Source: Blastococcus sp. TML/M2B (lineage in GTDB: Bacteria; Actinomycetota; Actinomycetes; Mycobacteriales; Geodermatophilaceae). From it: a stretch of DNA of 64,000 nt. The notes beneath the pieces are model-generated. The model made no database searches. It saw nothing but the letters and a program-made list of their open reading frames with translations, and had not been told where the DNA came from. This document shows positions 25,220-34,321 of this stretch, piece by piece. The stretch spans positions 1,798,001 to 1,862,000 of the forward strand of contig NZ_JAENZZ010000002.1 in assembly GCF_016612865.1 (NCBI RefSeq), written 5' to 3'. The position numbers and the translations under genes are program-made. Each line of letters begins with the position of its first letter. Positions within the stretch are counted from its first letter, which is position 1.

Positions 25220-26533
25220 TCAGGCACCGTCGAGGCCCAGCACGCCGGGCAGGTCCAGCCGGCGCACCTTGCCCGTGGACGTGCGGGGCAGCTCGGGAAC
25301 GGGGTGCAGCGCCTTGGGCCGCTTGGCGGCCGCCAGCCGCTCCCGCGCCCAGCCGGCCAGCTCGGCGGGGTCGGCGTCGCCGACGTAGGCGCCGACCACG
25401 CGCTGGCCCCAGTCCGGGTCCGGCACACCGAAGACCGCGCTCTCCACGACGCCGGGGTGCGCGTCGAGCACCGCCTCCACCTCGGCGGGGTAGACGTTCA
25501 CCCCGCCGGAGATGACCAGGTCCTCGCGGCGGCCGTCGAGCCACACCACGCCGTCGTCGTCCACCCGGCCGAGGTCGCCGACGGTCACCCGGTCGCCGCG
25601 CCAGGCCGCCGCCGTCTTCTCCGGCGCGCGCCAGTACTCGAAGCGCGCCCAGCGGGGCACCGCGCACCACAGCTGGCCGCGCTCGTCGGTCTCCAGCCGC
25701 CGGCCGGGGCGGGCGCGCCCGACGCTGCCGGGGTGGGCCAGCCAGTCCTCGGGCGAGCAGACGGTGAACTGCGCCTCGGTCGAGCCGTAGAACTCCCACA
25801 CGCTGCCCTCGGGGAGCGCCGCGAGCACTGCCCGCTTGAGCGGCTCGGGGCAGGGCGCGCCGGCGTGCACGAGCCGCCGGAAGGAGGTCCAGTCGACGTC
25901 GTCGCGCGCCAGCAGGCGCTGCAGGTGGGTCGGCACGCAGAACGTGGTGGTCGGCCGCAGCTCGGTGATCGTGCGGGCCGCGCGCTCGACGTCGAACGGG
26001 CCGGGCAGCAGCACCTCGCCGCCGGCGAGCAGCGTGTGGATCGCGAACCGCAGCGGCGCGCTGTGGTGCAGCGGCGAGAGCACCAGGTGCCGGTCGGCCG
26101 CGGCGAAGCCCCAGAGCTCGATCTCCTCGGCCGCGAGCGCCCGCGCGTCGTCGTCGGCGAGCACGCCGGACCACACGCCCTTGCGCCGGCCGGTGGTGCC
26201 CGACGTGTAGTGCATCGGCCGGGCCAGGGGCACGTCGGCGAGCTCGGCCTCGTCCGTCCCGCTCAGCAGCGCGGCCGGGTCGTCGCCGGCGTCGAGCGCC
26301 GGATCGGCGTCCTCGGCCAGGACGGCGCGCTCCGCGGCCGGCAGGCCGGGATCGAGGACGACGGGCACGATGCCGGTCCGCAGCGCCCCGAGGACGACGG
26401 CGAGCAGCGCCGGGGAGGCCGCCGCCGAGACGAGCAGCCGGTCGCCGCGGCGCACCCCGGCCGCCGCCAGCGCCGCGGCCGCGCGCCGCTGGTCCCGCTC
26501 GCTGTCCGCGCTGCGGATCACCGGCACCGTCAT
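25220..26533 (-). CDS. AMP-dependent acyl-CoA synthetase, short form
   Basis: 437 residues from ATG 26533, overlapping the stop of the metallo-hydrolase gene (ATGA). Adenylate-forming motifs are in order: HYTSGTTGRRKGV (P-loop), EFYGSTEAQ, VGDLGRVDDDGVVWLDGRREDLVISGGVNVYP, and PRTSTGKVRR with the catalytic Lys. It activates a carboxylate to acyl-AMP and then acyl-CoA. It is about 80-100 residues shorter than the usual family length, the deficit lying in the N-terminal subdomain (only about 105 residues before the P-loop). All catalytic motifs remain. Substrate unknown. Confidence 0.87.
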   Translation of the reverse strand: MTVPVIRSADSERDQRRAAAALAAAGVRRGDRLLVSAAASPALLAVVLGALRTGIVPVVLDPGLPAAERAVLAEDADPALDAGDDPAALLSGTDEAELADVPLARPMHYTSGTTGRRKGVWSGVLADDDARALAAEEIELWGFAAADRHLVLSPLHHSAPLRFAIHTLLAGGEVLLPGPFDVERAARTITELRPTTTFCVPTHLQRLLARDDVDWTSFRRLVHAGAPCPEPLKRAVLAALPEGSVWEFYGSTEAQFTVCSPEDWLAHPGSVGRARPGRRLETDERGQLWCAVPRWARFEYWRAPEKTAAAWRGDRVTVGDLGRVDDDGVVWLDGRREDLVISGGVNVYPAEVEAVLDAHPGVVESAVFGVPDPDWGQRVVGAYVGDADPAELAGWARERLAAAKRPKALHPVPELPRTSTGKVRRLDLPGVLGLDGA

Positions 26534-27400
26534 GCCGGGCGGACCGTGCCGTCGGCGGCCTGCTCGATCCGGCCCTCGGCGCGCAGCTTGTCCAGGGTCG
26601 CCCGCGTCGACTGCGCCGCGGCGAACCACACCTCGCGCGGCACCTCGGCGTAGATGGTCGCCACGAGCTCGTCGACGGTCGTCGCCCCGCCCTGCAGCGC
26701 GGCGACCACCTGCGCCTCGCGGTAGGCCCGGTGCGCCAGGTAGTAGTCCAGAACCGCGCCGGGGTCCTCGGTCAGCTCGGGGCCGTGCCCGCAGTACAGG
26801 GCGCTGGGCCCGAGGTCACGCACCGTGCGCAGCGACTCCAGGTAGGCGACGACGTCGCCCTCGGGGTGCGTGACCACCGAGGTGCCGCGGCCCAGCACGT
26901 GGTCGCCGACGAGGACGGCGCCGGACTCGACGCGGAACGCCAGGTGGTCCGAGCAGTGCCCGGGCGTGGGGACGACGTCCACCGTGGTGCCGGCCGAGCC
27001 GCAGCCGGTCGCCGCCGGTGAGCACCCGCCCCTCGGGGCCGGCGACGTCGCCGCTGCCGGCCATGACCTGGGCGCCGAACCGGGCGCCCCAGGGCAGCGC
27101 CGCCTCGGCGTGGTCGCCGTGGTGGTGGGTGACCAGCACGGCCGCGACGCGGGCGCCGCGGGCGGCCAGCGCCGCCTCCACCGCCGCGAGGTGCGCCGGG
27201 TCGTCGGGGCCCGGGTCGACCAGCACCGCCGCGCCGCTGCCCGGCGCGCCGACCACGTAGGTGTTGGTGCCGTCGAGCGTCATGCGGTCCGGGTTGGGCG
27301 CCAGCACGCGGGTGACCAGGGGTTCCAGGTCGGCGGTGATCGGCATCCCGCCGAACGCCGGGAGCTGCCAGCTGGTGCGCGGATCGACCGGAGCGTTCAC
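26530..27400 (-). CDS. Metallo-beta-lactamase-fold hydrolase (LACTB2/RNase-Z-like), frameshifted
   Basis: Starts at GTG 27400 (NAPVDPRTSWQL). The first frame carries DRMTLDGTNTYVVG and the zinc motif VLVTHHHGDHAEA, continuing to LTGGDRLRLG. The second frame carries DVVPTPGHCSDHLAF, VLVGDHVLG and YCGHGPEL, followed by the C-terminal winged-helix VDELVATIYAEVPREVW of the LACTB2 group. One extra base around 26991-26996 (GGCC for GGC) separates the two; removing it gives about 289 residues with all metal ligands. It is the first gene of the operon with the acyl-CoA synthetase and GMC enzyme. Confidence 0.8.
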
Positions 27401-27452
27401 GCGAGGCACGCTAGCCCCGCCGCCGCGTCCGCGTGCAGCCGCGTGCGGAGCA

Positions 27453-27491
27453 CTGCGGCCCGCCGCCCATCCCCGGAGCGGCGGACCGCAG
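27453..27491 (-). terminator. Hairpin after the M23 peptidase gene
   Basis: Bases 27453-27466 and 27478-27491 form a 14-bp stem with one mismatch and an 11-nt loop, starting 16 bases beyond the peptidase stop in the minus-strand direction. Probably its terminator. Confidence 0.65.
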
Positions 27492-27507
27492 TCGTCCCCC
27501 ACGGCGG

Positions 27508-28827
27508 TCAGCAGCCGCCGAGCTCGATGCCGCGGGCGCGCAGCCACGGGACCGGGTCGGCGTGCCCGCCGTACATGACGCCCCGCGGGTGCACCTCGAA
27601 GTGCAGGTGCGGCCCGGTGGACTCGCCCCGGTTGCCCACCTCGGCGATCTCCTCACCGGCCCGGACCCGGTCCCCGGCGCGCACGAAGTACTGGTTCACG
27701 TGGCCGTAGACGGTGACGTAGCCGTCGTCGCCCAGGATCCACACCGCGTAGCCGAAGCCGCTGGCGGTCCCGGCCCGCTGCACCACACCGGAGTGGGCCG
27801 CGTAGATGGGAGTGCCGATCGGGGCCGCGATGTCCACGCCACCGTGCAGCGCGCCCCAGCGGGTGCCGAAGCAGCTGGACACCCGGCCGGAGGTCGGCTT
27901 CACGTACGGGCCGGCGGACGACCCACCGCTGCCCGCGCTCGCGCCGCCGCCGCCGCGGCTGGGTGCGTTCCGGGCCGCGGCCGCCGCGGCGGCCGCCTCG
28001 GCCGCCGCGCGCTCGGCCGCCGCCCGCTGCGCGGCCTCCTCGGCCGCCTTCTGCTGCTGCCACTGCTGGTAGGCGTTGCGGGCGCCCTGCAGCTCGAGCA
28101 GCGCGATGTTCGCCGCGTCGAGCTGGGCCTGGTAGACGTCCTTCTGCGCCTCGATCTCGGCATAGGCGCCGCGCTGGACGGCGACCTGCGAGTCCGCCTG
28201 CGCCTTGGCCGCCGCCGCCGACTCCTCGGCCGCGGCCATCTCGTCGCGGGCGGCCCGGGCACCGGCCTCGGCCTCGGCCTGCGCGATGCGCGCGACCTCC
28301 ATCTCCCCGAGGACGTCGACCTTGTTGGCGCCGACGTAGTCCAGCATCGCGGCCCGCTGGATCAGCTCGTCGGGGCCGGTGGCGCTCAGCAGCACCGCCG
28401 AGGTGCTCATCGACGCGCCCTGCATGTAGCTGTCCCGGGAGAACACCGCGATCCGCGCCTGCGCCGCGGCGACCGCGTCGGCGGCCACCTGCAGCTGCGC
28501 GGCTGCCTCGTCGGCCTTGCCCTGCGCGACCTGGAGGGCCTCGTTCGCCGCCTCGTAGGCGGTGCCGGCCGCCTCGGCCTGCACGCCGAGGCGCTCGAGC
28601 TCGGCCTCGGCGGTCGCGACCAGCCCGGCGATGCGGCCCACCTCGGCGGCGGCGGCGTCCTGCTGCGACCTGGCGGCGCCGATCTCGCCGTCGGTCGGGT
28701 TGGGCGGCGGCGGGGGGACGGCGAGGGCGGGCGTGGCGGTGACCACGAGCACCGTCCCCGCCGCGAGCGCCACCAGCGTGGCGCGGAGGCGCGCGGACGC
28801 CGGGTGCGGCGGACGGCGGTGGAACAT
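27508..28827 (-). CDS. Secreted M23-family peptidoglycan endopeptidase with coiled coil
   Basis: 439 residues from ATG 28827. A signal peptide (basic head, then LRATLVALAAGTVLVVTATPALA with AxA cleavage) is followed by about 250 residues of Ala/Glu/Gln-rich heptad sequence, a long coiled coil as in EnvC/NlpD-type proteins. A Gly/Ser linker (SRGGGGASAGSGG) precedes the LytM domain, with zinc motifs HGGVDIAAP (HxxxD) and HLHFEV (HxH), both intact. It should cleave peptide cross-links in the cell wall or act in division. It stands alone. Confidence 0.92.
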   Translation of the reverse strand: MFHRRPPHPASARLRATLVALAAGTVLVVTATPALAVPPPPPNPTDGEIGAARSQQDAAAAEVGRIAGLVATAEAELERLGVQAEAAGTAYEAANEALQVAQGKADEAAAQLQVAADAVAAAQARIAVFSRDSYMQGASMSTSAVLLSATGPDELIQRAAMLDYVGANKVDVLGEMEVARIAQAEAEAGARAARDEMAAAEESAAAAKAQADSQVAVQRGAYAEIEAQKDVYQAQLDAANIALLELQGARNAYQQWQQQKAAEEAAQRAAAERAAAEAAAAAAAARNAPSRGGGGASAGSGGSSAGPYVKPTSGRVSSCFGTRWGALHGGVDIAAPIGTPIYAAHSGVVQRAGTASGFGYAVWILGDDGYVTVYGHVNQYFVRAGDRVRAGEEIAEVGNRGESTGPHLHFEVHPRGVMYGGHADPVPWLRARGIELGGC

Positions 28828-28937
28828 GACTGGCTCCCGGGGAAGGGGAAAGGGCGACGTGCCCGAGGAGAGTCGCAGCGTCACCGCCAGTCACAAAGGC
28901 AACACGCGCACCATCTGACGCGCCGCGGGAAGTTCGG

Positions 28938-29759
28938 TCAGCGACCGTTCCGCAGCCGTCGGTATGTCGACTCGATCAGGTCGACGGGCGCTCGAGCATC
29001 GTGCGCCAGCTGGTCCAGCTCCGCCCCGCCGGCCATCAGCCGGGTCAGCTCCTCGCGGCTCACGTCGGCCTTGGCGAACTCGCCCAGGCTGCGCCCGCGG
29101 TTGAGCACGAGGAAGCGGTCCCCCACCGGGTGGGCGTGGTGCGGGTTGTGGGTGATCAGCACGACGCCCACGCCGCGGTCGCGCGCCTGGGCGACGTACC
29201 GCAGCACGACACCGGCCTGCTTGACGCCGAGGGCGGACGTCGGCTCGTCGAGGATCAGCACCCGCGCCCCGAAGTGCACCGCCCGGGCGATCGCCACCGA
29301 CTGCCGCTCGCCGCCGGACAGCGTGCCGACCGGCTGGTCGGGGTCGCGGATGTCGATGCCCATCGCCGCCAGCTCGCGACGGGTGGTCTCCTTCGCCCGC
29401 GCGGCGTCGAACCGCCGGAACGGGCCCCACCCGCGGGTGGGCTCGGCGCCGAGGAAGAAGTTCCGCCAGATCGCCATCAGCGGGATCATCGCCAGGTCCT
29501 GGTAGACCGTCGCGATCCCGGCGTCCAGCGCCTCGCGCGGCGACCCGAACGCCGTCGGCTGCCCGTCCAGCAGCAGCTGCCCGCGGTCCGCCCGGTGCAC
29601 GCCCGACAGGATCTTGATCAGCGTGGACTTGCCGGCGCCGTTGTCGCCCAGCACACAGGTGACCTCGCCGGCGCGCACCGTGGTGCTGATGCCGTCCAGG
29701 GCGATGACCGAGCCGTAGTCCTTGCCGACGTCGCGGAGTTCCAGCAGGGGGGCGGTCAT
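28938..29759 (-). CDS. Sugar-type ABC transporter ATP-binding protein
   Basis: 273 residues from ATG 29759, overlapping the permease stop (ATGA). Walker [11 protein letters not shown]-loop TVYQDLAM, signature LSGGERQ, Walker [10 protein letters not shown] and switch histidine LITHNPHH are all intact. It has a single nucleotide-binding domain, as in FrcA-type carbohydrate importers, rather than the tandem RbsA form. Third gene of a binding protein-permease-ATPase operon. The segment [13 protein letters not shown] is shared with the second ATPase at 58404-59225. Confidence 0.92.
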   Translation of the reverse strand: MTAPLLELRDVGKDYGSVIALDGISTTVRAGEVTCVLGDNGAGKSTLIKILSGVHRADRGQLLLDGQPTAFGSPREALDAGIATVYQDLAMIPLMAIWRNFFLGAEPTRGWGPFRRFDAARAKETTRRELAAMGIDIRDPDQPVGTLSGGERQSVAIARAVHFGARVLILDEPTSALGVKQAGVVLRYVAQARDRGVGVVLITHNPHHAHPVGDRFLVLNRGRSLGEFAKADVSREELTRLMAGGAELDQLAHDARAPVDLIESTYRRLRNGR

Positions 29760-30814
29760 CTGCGCGCCGCCTCGGCGTACCGCCGGACCAGCCGGTTGGC
29801 CAGCACCGCGAGCAGCAACATGGCCCCCAGGAAGAAGTAGAACCAGTCGGCGTTCCAGCGCAGGTACGGGATGCCCAGCTGGGTCATGCCGAAGATCAGC
29901 GCCCCGAGCGAGGCGCCGATGGCCGAGCCGAAGCCGCCGGTGAGTAGGCAGCCGCCGATGACCGCGGCGACGATGTAGATCAGCTCCTGGCCGGTGCCGG
30001 TGTTGGCCTGCACCGAGGTGAGCCGCACGGCCAGCGTCGTCCCGACGAACCAGGCCGCCGTCGCCGTCGTCATGAACAGCGTGATCGTCGTGCGCCGGGC
30101 CGGGACGCCGACGTTGCGCGCGGCGACCTCGTCGCCGCCGGTGGCGAACACCCAGTTGCCGAAGCGGGTGCGCAGCAGGACCCAGCTGGCCAGGGCGGTG
30201 AACAGCAGCCACCACAGCACGGCGACGCGGACCTCGGCGCCGAAGATCGTCATGCGCGAGGCGAAGACCCACTCGGCGCTCCCGTACCCGGGGGCCGCGG
30301 CGAGCCCGCTGGCGGTGACCGTGCCGGTGAGGAACTTCGTCAGGCCCAGGTTCAGGCCCTGGAGCATGAGGAAGGTGCCCAGCGTGATGATGAAGCTGGG
30401 CAGGCCGGTGCGGGTGACCAGCCAGCCGTTGAAGAAGCCCAGCAGCAGGGCGACGACGAGCGAGACGCCGATCGCCACCCAGATGTTCTGCTCGAACTCG
30501 ACGGCGACGATCGCGACGGTGAGCGCCGTCGTCCCGGTCATGACGCCGGCCGAGAGGTCGAAGTGCCCGCCGATCATCAGCAGGGCGACCGCCACCGCCA
30601 TGATGCCCAGCGTCGAGGCCGGGTCGAGCCAGTTGGCGATGCCGCGGGCCGAGCGGAAGACCTCGGACTGGACGGCGAAGAACGCGAACACCGCGACAGC
30701 GCCGACCAGCGCGCCGAGCTCGGGCTTGACCAGCAGCCGGCGCAGCGGGCCGACGGCGCTCAGCCGCTCGTCGGCCCGCCGCGTCGACGGCTCGCCCGCG
30801 TCCCCGGTGCCCAC
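29756..30814 (-). CDS. Sugar-type ABC transporter permease (RbsC family)
   Basis: 352 residues from GTG 30814, the start that has GGAG upstream. Eight to ten helices follow a hydrophilic head. [41 protein letters not shown] and [29 protein letters not shown] are RbsC/XylH-family hallmarks (BPD_transp_2). It sits 23 bases after the binding-protein gene and overlaps the ATPase gene. Confidence 0.9.
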   Translation of the reverse strand: MGTGDAGEPSTRRADERLSAVGPLRRLLVKPELGALVGAVAVFAFFAVQSEVFRSARGIANWLDPASTLGIMAVAVALLMIGGHFDLSAGVMTGTTALTVAIVAVEFEQNIWVAIGVSLVVALLLGFFNGWLVTRTGLPSFIITLGTFLMLQGLNLGLTKFLTGTVTASGLAAAPGYGSAEWVFASRMTIFGAEVRVAVLWWLLFTALASWVLLRTRFGNWVFATGGDEVAARNVGVPARRTTITLFMTTATAAWFVGTTLAVRLTSVQANTGTGQELIYIVAAVIGGCLLTGGFGSAIGASLGALIFGMTQLGIPYLRWNADWFYFFLGAMLLLAVLANRLVRRYAEAARR

Positions 30815-30837
30815 CGGGAGCGGTGCTCCCGCGGTGC

Positions 30838-31824
30838 TCAGCGCGTGCCGGCCGAGGCCAGGTCGGCGATCTCGTCGACGTTCGTGGCGTCGACGATCCC
30901 GGGACCGGTGAGCACCGGCTGACCGCCGCCGACGGTGTTGAGGTTCTCGGCGTAGAGCTTGAGCATCACGATCGGCAGGTAGCCCTGTTCGAACTGCTGC
31001 TGGTCGACGGCGAAGGCGATCGAGCCGTCCTGGATGCCGGTGATGACGTCCTGGTTGAGGTCGAAGGTGGCGATGCTGGCGTCGGAACCGGCGTCCTGCG
31101 CCGACTCGACGGCCACCGCGGCGACGGCGGAGTTCAGCGCCAGCACCGCGTCGATCGTGGGGTCGCTCTGCAGCTGCGAGGTGATCGTCGACTGCGCGCC
31201 GGTGAGGTCGTTGATGTCCACCTGCAGCGGGGTGACCGTGGCGCCCAGGCCGGTGGCCGCACCGGCGCAGCGCTGCTCGTGGCCGATGTTGCCCGCCTCG
31301 TGGATGACGCACAGCACGTTGCGCGCGCCGTCGGCGGCGAGCTCGCGGCCGGCGCCCTCGCCGGCGATCGTCTCGTCCTGGCCGACGTGGCCGATGGCGC
31401 CGAACTCGGCCGAGCGGTCCCCGCCCGAGTTGATGGTGACCACCGGGATGCCGGCGGAGACCGCGGCCTCGACCGACTCCTGGAGGGCGTCCGGGTTGGC
31501 CATCGAGACCACGATGCCGTCGACGCCCTGGTTCACGGCGGCGTCGATGAGCTGCGCCTGGCGCTGCGGGTCGCCGTCGCTCTGGTAGTCGACGTCCACG
31601 CCGAGGTCCTCGCCCGCGGCCTCGGCGCCGTTCTGCACGACGTCCCAGAAGGCGTCACCGGCCGAGCCGTGCGTGACCACGGTGATGGTGAGGTCGCCGT
31701 CCCCGCCCCCGCCGCCGGCGTCCGCGGACCCGCCGCCCCCGTTGTCGCCGCCGTCCGTCGTGCACGACGCGAGCAGCAGCGGTGCGGCCAGCGCGAACGC
31801 GAGCAGTCGCCTGGGTGCGGGCAT
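30838..31824 (-). CDS. Sugar-type ABC transporter substrate-binding lipoprotein
   Basis: 328 residues from ATG 31824 with AGGAGG upstream. Lipobox LLLASC (Cys21), a Gly/Asp linker, then a periplasmic-binding-protein type I fold: [47 protein letters not shown] and [34 protein letters not shown]. The family (Peripla_BP_4) binds pentoses, hexoses or inositol. First gene of a complete importer. The sugar is not predictable. Confidence 0.9.
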   Translation of the reverse strand: MPAPRRLLAFALAAPLLLASCTTDGGDNGGGGSADAGGGGGDGDLTITVVTHGSAGDAFWDVVQNGAEAAGEDLGVDVDYQSDGDPQRQAQLIDAAVNQGVDGIVVSMANPDALQESVEAAVSAGIPVVTINSGGDRSAEFGAIGHVGQDETIAGEGAGRELAADGARNVLCVIHEAGNIGHEQRCAGAATGLGATVTPLQVDINDLTGAQSTITSQLQSDPTIDAVLALNSAVAAVAVESAQDAGSDASIATFDLNQDVITGIQDGSIAFAVDQQQFEQGYLPIVMLKLYAENLNTVGGGQPVLTGPGIVDATNVDEIADLASAGTR

Positions 31825-31977
31825 GGGAGTCCTCCTGTGTGCCACGGTGCGGCTCGGGGGCGCAGCGCTGACCTCCGCCGGGTGTCCAACGGGACATGAT
31901 GCCTGCCCGTACGCCGCCGGTGCTGCCCGGCCGGTGCGACGCCCCGGGGCCGGGTGCAGGGGTTCTACCCTCGCGCC

Positions 31978-32800
31978 GTGGACATTCTGGGCTCCGGCCA
32001 CGAGCAGGTCGTCTTCTGCAGCGACCGGGAGTCCGGCCTGCGGGCCGTCATCGCGATCCACTCGACCGCGCTGGGCCCCGCGCTGGGCGGCACCCGCTTC
32101 TACCCGTACGCGAGCGAGGACGACGCCGTCGCCGACGCGCTGCGGCTGTCGCGGGCCATGTCCTACAAGAACAGCCTGGCGGGCCTGGACCTCGGCGGCG
32201 GCAAGGCGGTGATCATCGGCAATCCCCGGACGGACAAGAGCGAGGCGCTGCTGCGCGCCTACGGCCGCCGGTACCTCACCGCCGGACGTCGCGTTTCGAC
32301 GTCGACCCGGTTCGCCCTCGGCGGCCGGTACCTCACCGCCTGCGACGTCGGCACGTTCAACGCCGACCTCGACGTCGTGGCTGGTCGACCTGCTGGTGGC
32401 CGACGGCGCCGGTTCGCCCGACCCGGCGGCGGTCCGGTCGCTGGCCGGTGCGGGTGGTCGCCGACACCGCCGCGCTCATCGGCACGCCGCACGACGTCTA
32501 CGCGCCGTGCGCGCTGGGCGGGGCGCTGGACGCCGCGACCGTGGCCACGGCGTCTTCTGGCCCGCGGATCGCCGACGACCTGGTCGCCCGCGGCATCCTC
32601 TACGCCCCTGACTACCTGGTGAACGCCGGCGGCGTCATCCAGGTCGAGGACGAGCCCGGGCGCGGGCCGCCGGCATCTTCGACGTCGCCGCCCGGGTGTT
32701 CCGCACCGCCGACGCCGACGGCGTCTCCCCCGCCGTGGCGGCCGACCGGCTGGTGGCCGACGGCGCCGAGCTCGTGGTCACCGACGTTCGACGGTCCGGC
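31978..32800 (+). pseudogene. Leucine/valine-dehydrogenase-like gene, rearranged and inactive
   Basis: GTG 31978 opens a normal Glu/Leu/Phe/Val dehydrogenase N-terminal domain: [29 protein letters not shown] with the catalytic Lys. From 32260 it breaks down. A 57-bp in-frame duplication repeats [18 protein letters not shown], then about 60 residues of the domain junction are missing. VDLLVADGA and [10 protein letters not shown] appear in one frame; [33 protein letters not shown] and [17 protein letters not shown] in the next, with another gap between. [21 protein letters not shown] follows in a third. A 19-base segment at 32393-32411 recurs at 32750-32768. An intact enzyme would be about 350 residues; this cannot be restored by simple indels. 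Confidence 0.85.
32267..32340 (+). repeat. 17-bp direct repeats 57 bp apart inside the dehydrogenase pseudogene
   Basis: GCCGGTACCTCACCGCC occurs at 32267-32283 and again at 32324-32340. The 57-bp spacing is a multiple of three, and the second copy is the one expected from the family ([11 protein letters not shown]), so the first copy and the intervening 40 bases look like an insertion or duplication. Confidence 0.85.
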
Positions 32801-32813
32801 GGATCCGGTCGTA

Positions 32814-33104
32814 ATGTTGGCCCAGGGTCAGCCGGGGTCGCCACCGCCCGGGCTGGACGCCCGCCCGCGGTGTCGAGGTGGTCGCCGAGCGAAGGCCAAG
32901 CAGACACGCGTGGCCCGTGAGCTCAAGTACAGCTCACCGAACACCGACCTCACCGCTCTCCAGCGGGAGTTGGCCGGTTCTGGTTCGTCGTCCACCTACA
33001 CCGCGCCCAGCGCGGCGGCGGACGACGACGACGAGGACGACGACGAGTACGCCGACCGCTGGGCGGACGACGACTCGGGCGACGACTGGGCAGCCACCCG
33101 CTGA
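32814..33104 (+). CDS. DUF3073 protein, start region damaged
   Basis: The body [29 protein letters not shown] is the DUF3073 signature, followed by Ser/Thr-rich and strongly acidic ([10 protein letters not shown]) sequence, ending at TGA 33102. Family members normally begin MGRGRAKAKQ. Here [10 protein letters not shown] is present at about 32873 without a start codon in frame; the nearest in-frame ATG is 32814. I suspect small indels destroyed the true start, continuing the damage seen in the adjacent pseudogene. The function of DUF3073 is unknown. Linkage to purM/purF is common in actinobacteria. Confidence 0.7.
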   Translation: MLAQGQPGSPPPGLDARPRCRGGRRAKAKQTRVARELKYSSPNTDLTALQRELAGSGSSSTYTAPSAAADDDDEDDDEYADRWADDDSGDDWAATR

Positions 33105-33188
33105 CGCGGCGACGCTGACCCGACCGTCCGGCACGGGGCACCGTCTCACCCCCGGGTGAGGCGGTGCCTTCGCGCGCGCCGCCGTCCA

Positions 33189-33245
33189 GGGGACTTTCGG
33201 TACCGAAAGTCCCCCGCCTGACCGGACTTTCGGTACAGAAAGTCC
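33189..33245. repeat. Two tandem ACTTTCGGTACCGAAAGT palindromes between convergent genes
   Basis: 33189-33214 is a perfect 26-bp palindrome (half GGGGACTTTCGGT, then its complement). 33224-33245 is a second copy with one mismatch (GTACAG for GTACCG). They lie between DUF3073 (plus) and purM (minus), the position of a bidirectional terminator, and could also be a protein-binding site or an interspersed repeat family. Confidence 0.85.
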
Positions 33246-33253
33246 CCGGGGGC

Positions 33254-34321
33254 TCAGCGGTAGGTGCCCACCAGGCGCGCGGCCGGGGCGCTCTCGTCGG
33301 CCCGCTCCTGCAGGCTGCCGGCCACCCACGCCGGCACACCCGCTGCGGTGAGCCGGGCGACGACGTCGTCGGCGATCTCGGGGGCGACGGCGGCGACCAT
33401 GCCGACGCCGCAGTTGAAGGCGCGCTCGGACTCGGTGCGCGGGACGCCGTGCTCCTCCATCAGCCGCACCGCGGCGGGCAGCGCCCAGGTGCCCCGGTCG
33501 AGCACCGCCTCCAGGCCGTCGGGCACGACGCGGGCGGTGTTGCCCGCCAGCCCGCCGCCGGTGATGTGCGCGTAGGCGTGCACGTTCTCGACGCCGTGCG
33601 CGGCGACCAGGGCGAGGCAGTCGAGGGCGTAGATGCGGGTCGGCTCGAGCAGCTCCTCGCCCAGCGGGCGGGCCAGCCCGGCGGGGGTGGCGTGCAGGTC
33701 CAGCCCGGCGGCGCTCACCACGCGGCGGACCAGCGAGTAGCCGTTGGAGTGGAAGCCCGACGAGGCCATGGCGACGACGGCGTCACCGGCGCGGACCCGC
33801 TCCGGCCCGAGGACGGCGTCGGCCTCGACCACGCCCACCGCGGTGGCGGCGAGGTCGTACTCGTCGGCGTCCATCAGGTCGCCGTGCTCGGCGGTCTCCC
33901 CGCCGACCAGCGCGGCGCCGGCCAGCGTGCAGCCGGCCGCGATGCCGGTGACGATCGCGGCGATCCGCTCGGGGACGACCTTGCCGCAGGCCACGTAGTC
34001 CTGGAGGAACAGCGGCTCGGCGCCGCAGGCGACCAGGTCGTCGACGACCATGGCGACCAGGTCGATGCCCACGGTGTCGTGCCGGTCCAGCTGGCGGGCG
34101 AGGGCGATCTTCGTGCCGACGCCGTCGGTGGAGGACGCCAGCAGGGGCCTGCGGTACTTCGCGGTGTCCAGCGCGAACAGCCCGGCGAAGCCGCCCAGGC
34201 CGCCGACCACCTCGGGCCGGTTCGTGCGGGCGACCGCGGACTTCATCAGCGTGACCGCGCGCTCGCCGGCGTCGATGTCGACGCCGGACGCGGCGTAGGT
34301 GAACTCCTCGGCTGAGCTCAC
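33254..34321 (-). CDS. purM: Phosphoribosylformylglycinamidine cyclo-ligase (AIR synthetase)
   Basis: 355 residues from GTG 34321, overlapping the purF stop (GTGA). It closes the imidazole ring: FGAM + ATP to AIR. The N-terminal ATP-binding region has YAASGVDIDAGERAV and LLASSTDGVGTK; the core has GIDLVAMVVDDLVACGAEPLFLQDY, GCTLAGAALVGGETAEHGD, and ITGGGLAGNTARVVP, all standard for PurM. Length is normal. It is the distal gene of purF-purM, followed by the tandem palindromes. Confidence 0.96.
   Translation of the reverse strand: MSSAEEFTYAASGVDIDAGERAVTLMKSAVARTNRPEVVGGLGGFAGLFALDTAKYRRPLLASSTDGVGTKIALARQLDRHDTVGIDLVAMVVDDLVACGAEPLFLQDYVACGKVVPERIAAIVTGIAAGCTLAGAALVGGETAEHGDLMDADEYDLAATAVGVVEADAVLGPERVRAGDAVVAMASSGFHSNGYSLVRRVVSAAGLDLHATPAGLARPLGEELLEPTRIYALDCLALVAAHGVENVHAYAHITGGGLAGNTARVVPDGLEAVLDRGTWALPAAVRLMEEHGVPRTESERAFNCGVGMVAAVAPEIADDVVARLTAAGVPAWVAGSLQERADESAPAARLVGTYR

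Noticed and set aside
28828-28937. c-di-AMP (ydaO) riboswitch before the M23 peptidase gene
   Set aside because: The leader is only about 110 bases and lacks the ydaO core I would expect; no paired structure was convincing.
32267-32340. Short repeats as a CRISPR-like array
   Set aside because: Only two copies of 17 bp inside a coding remnant; no spacers and no cas genes.
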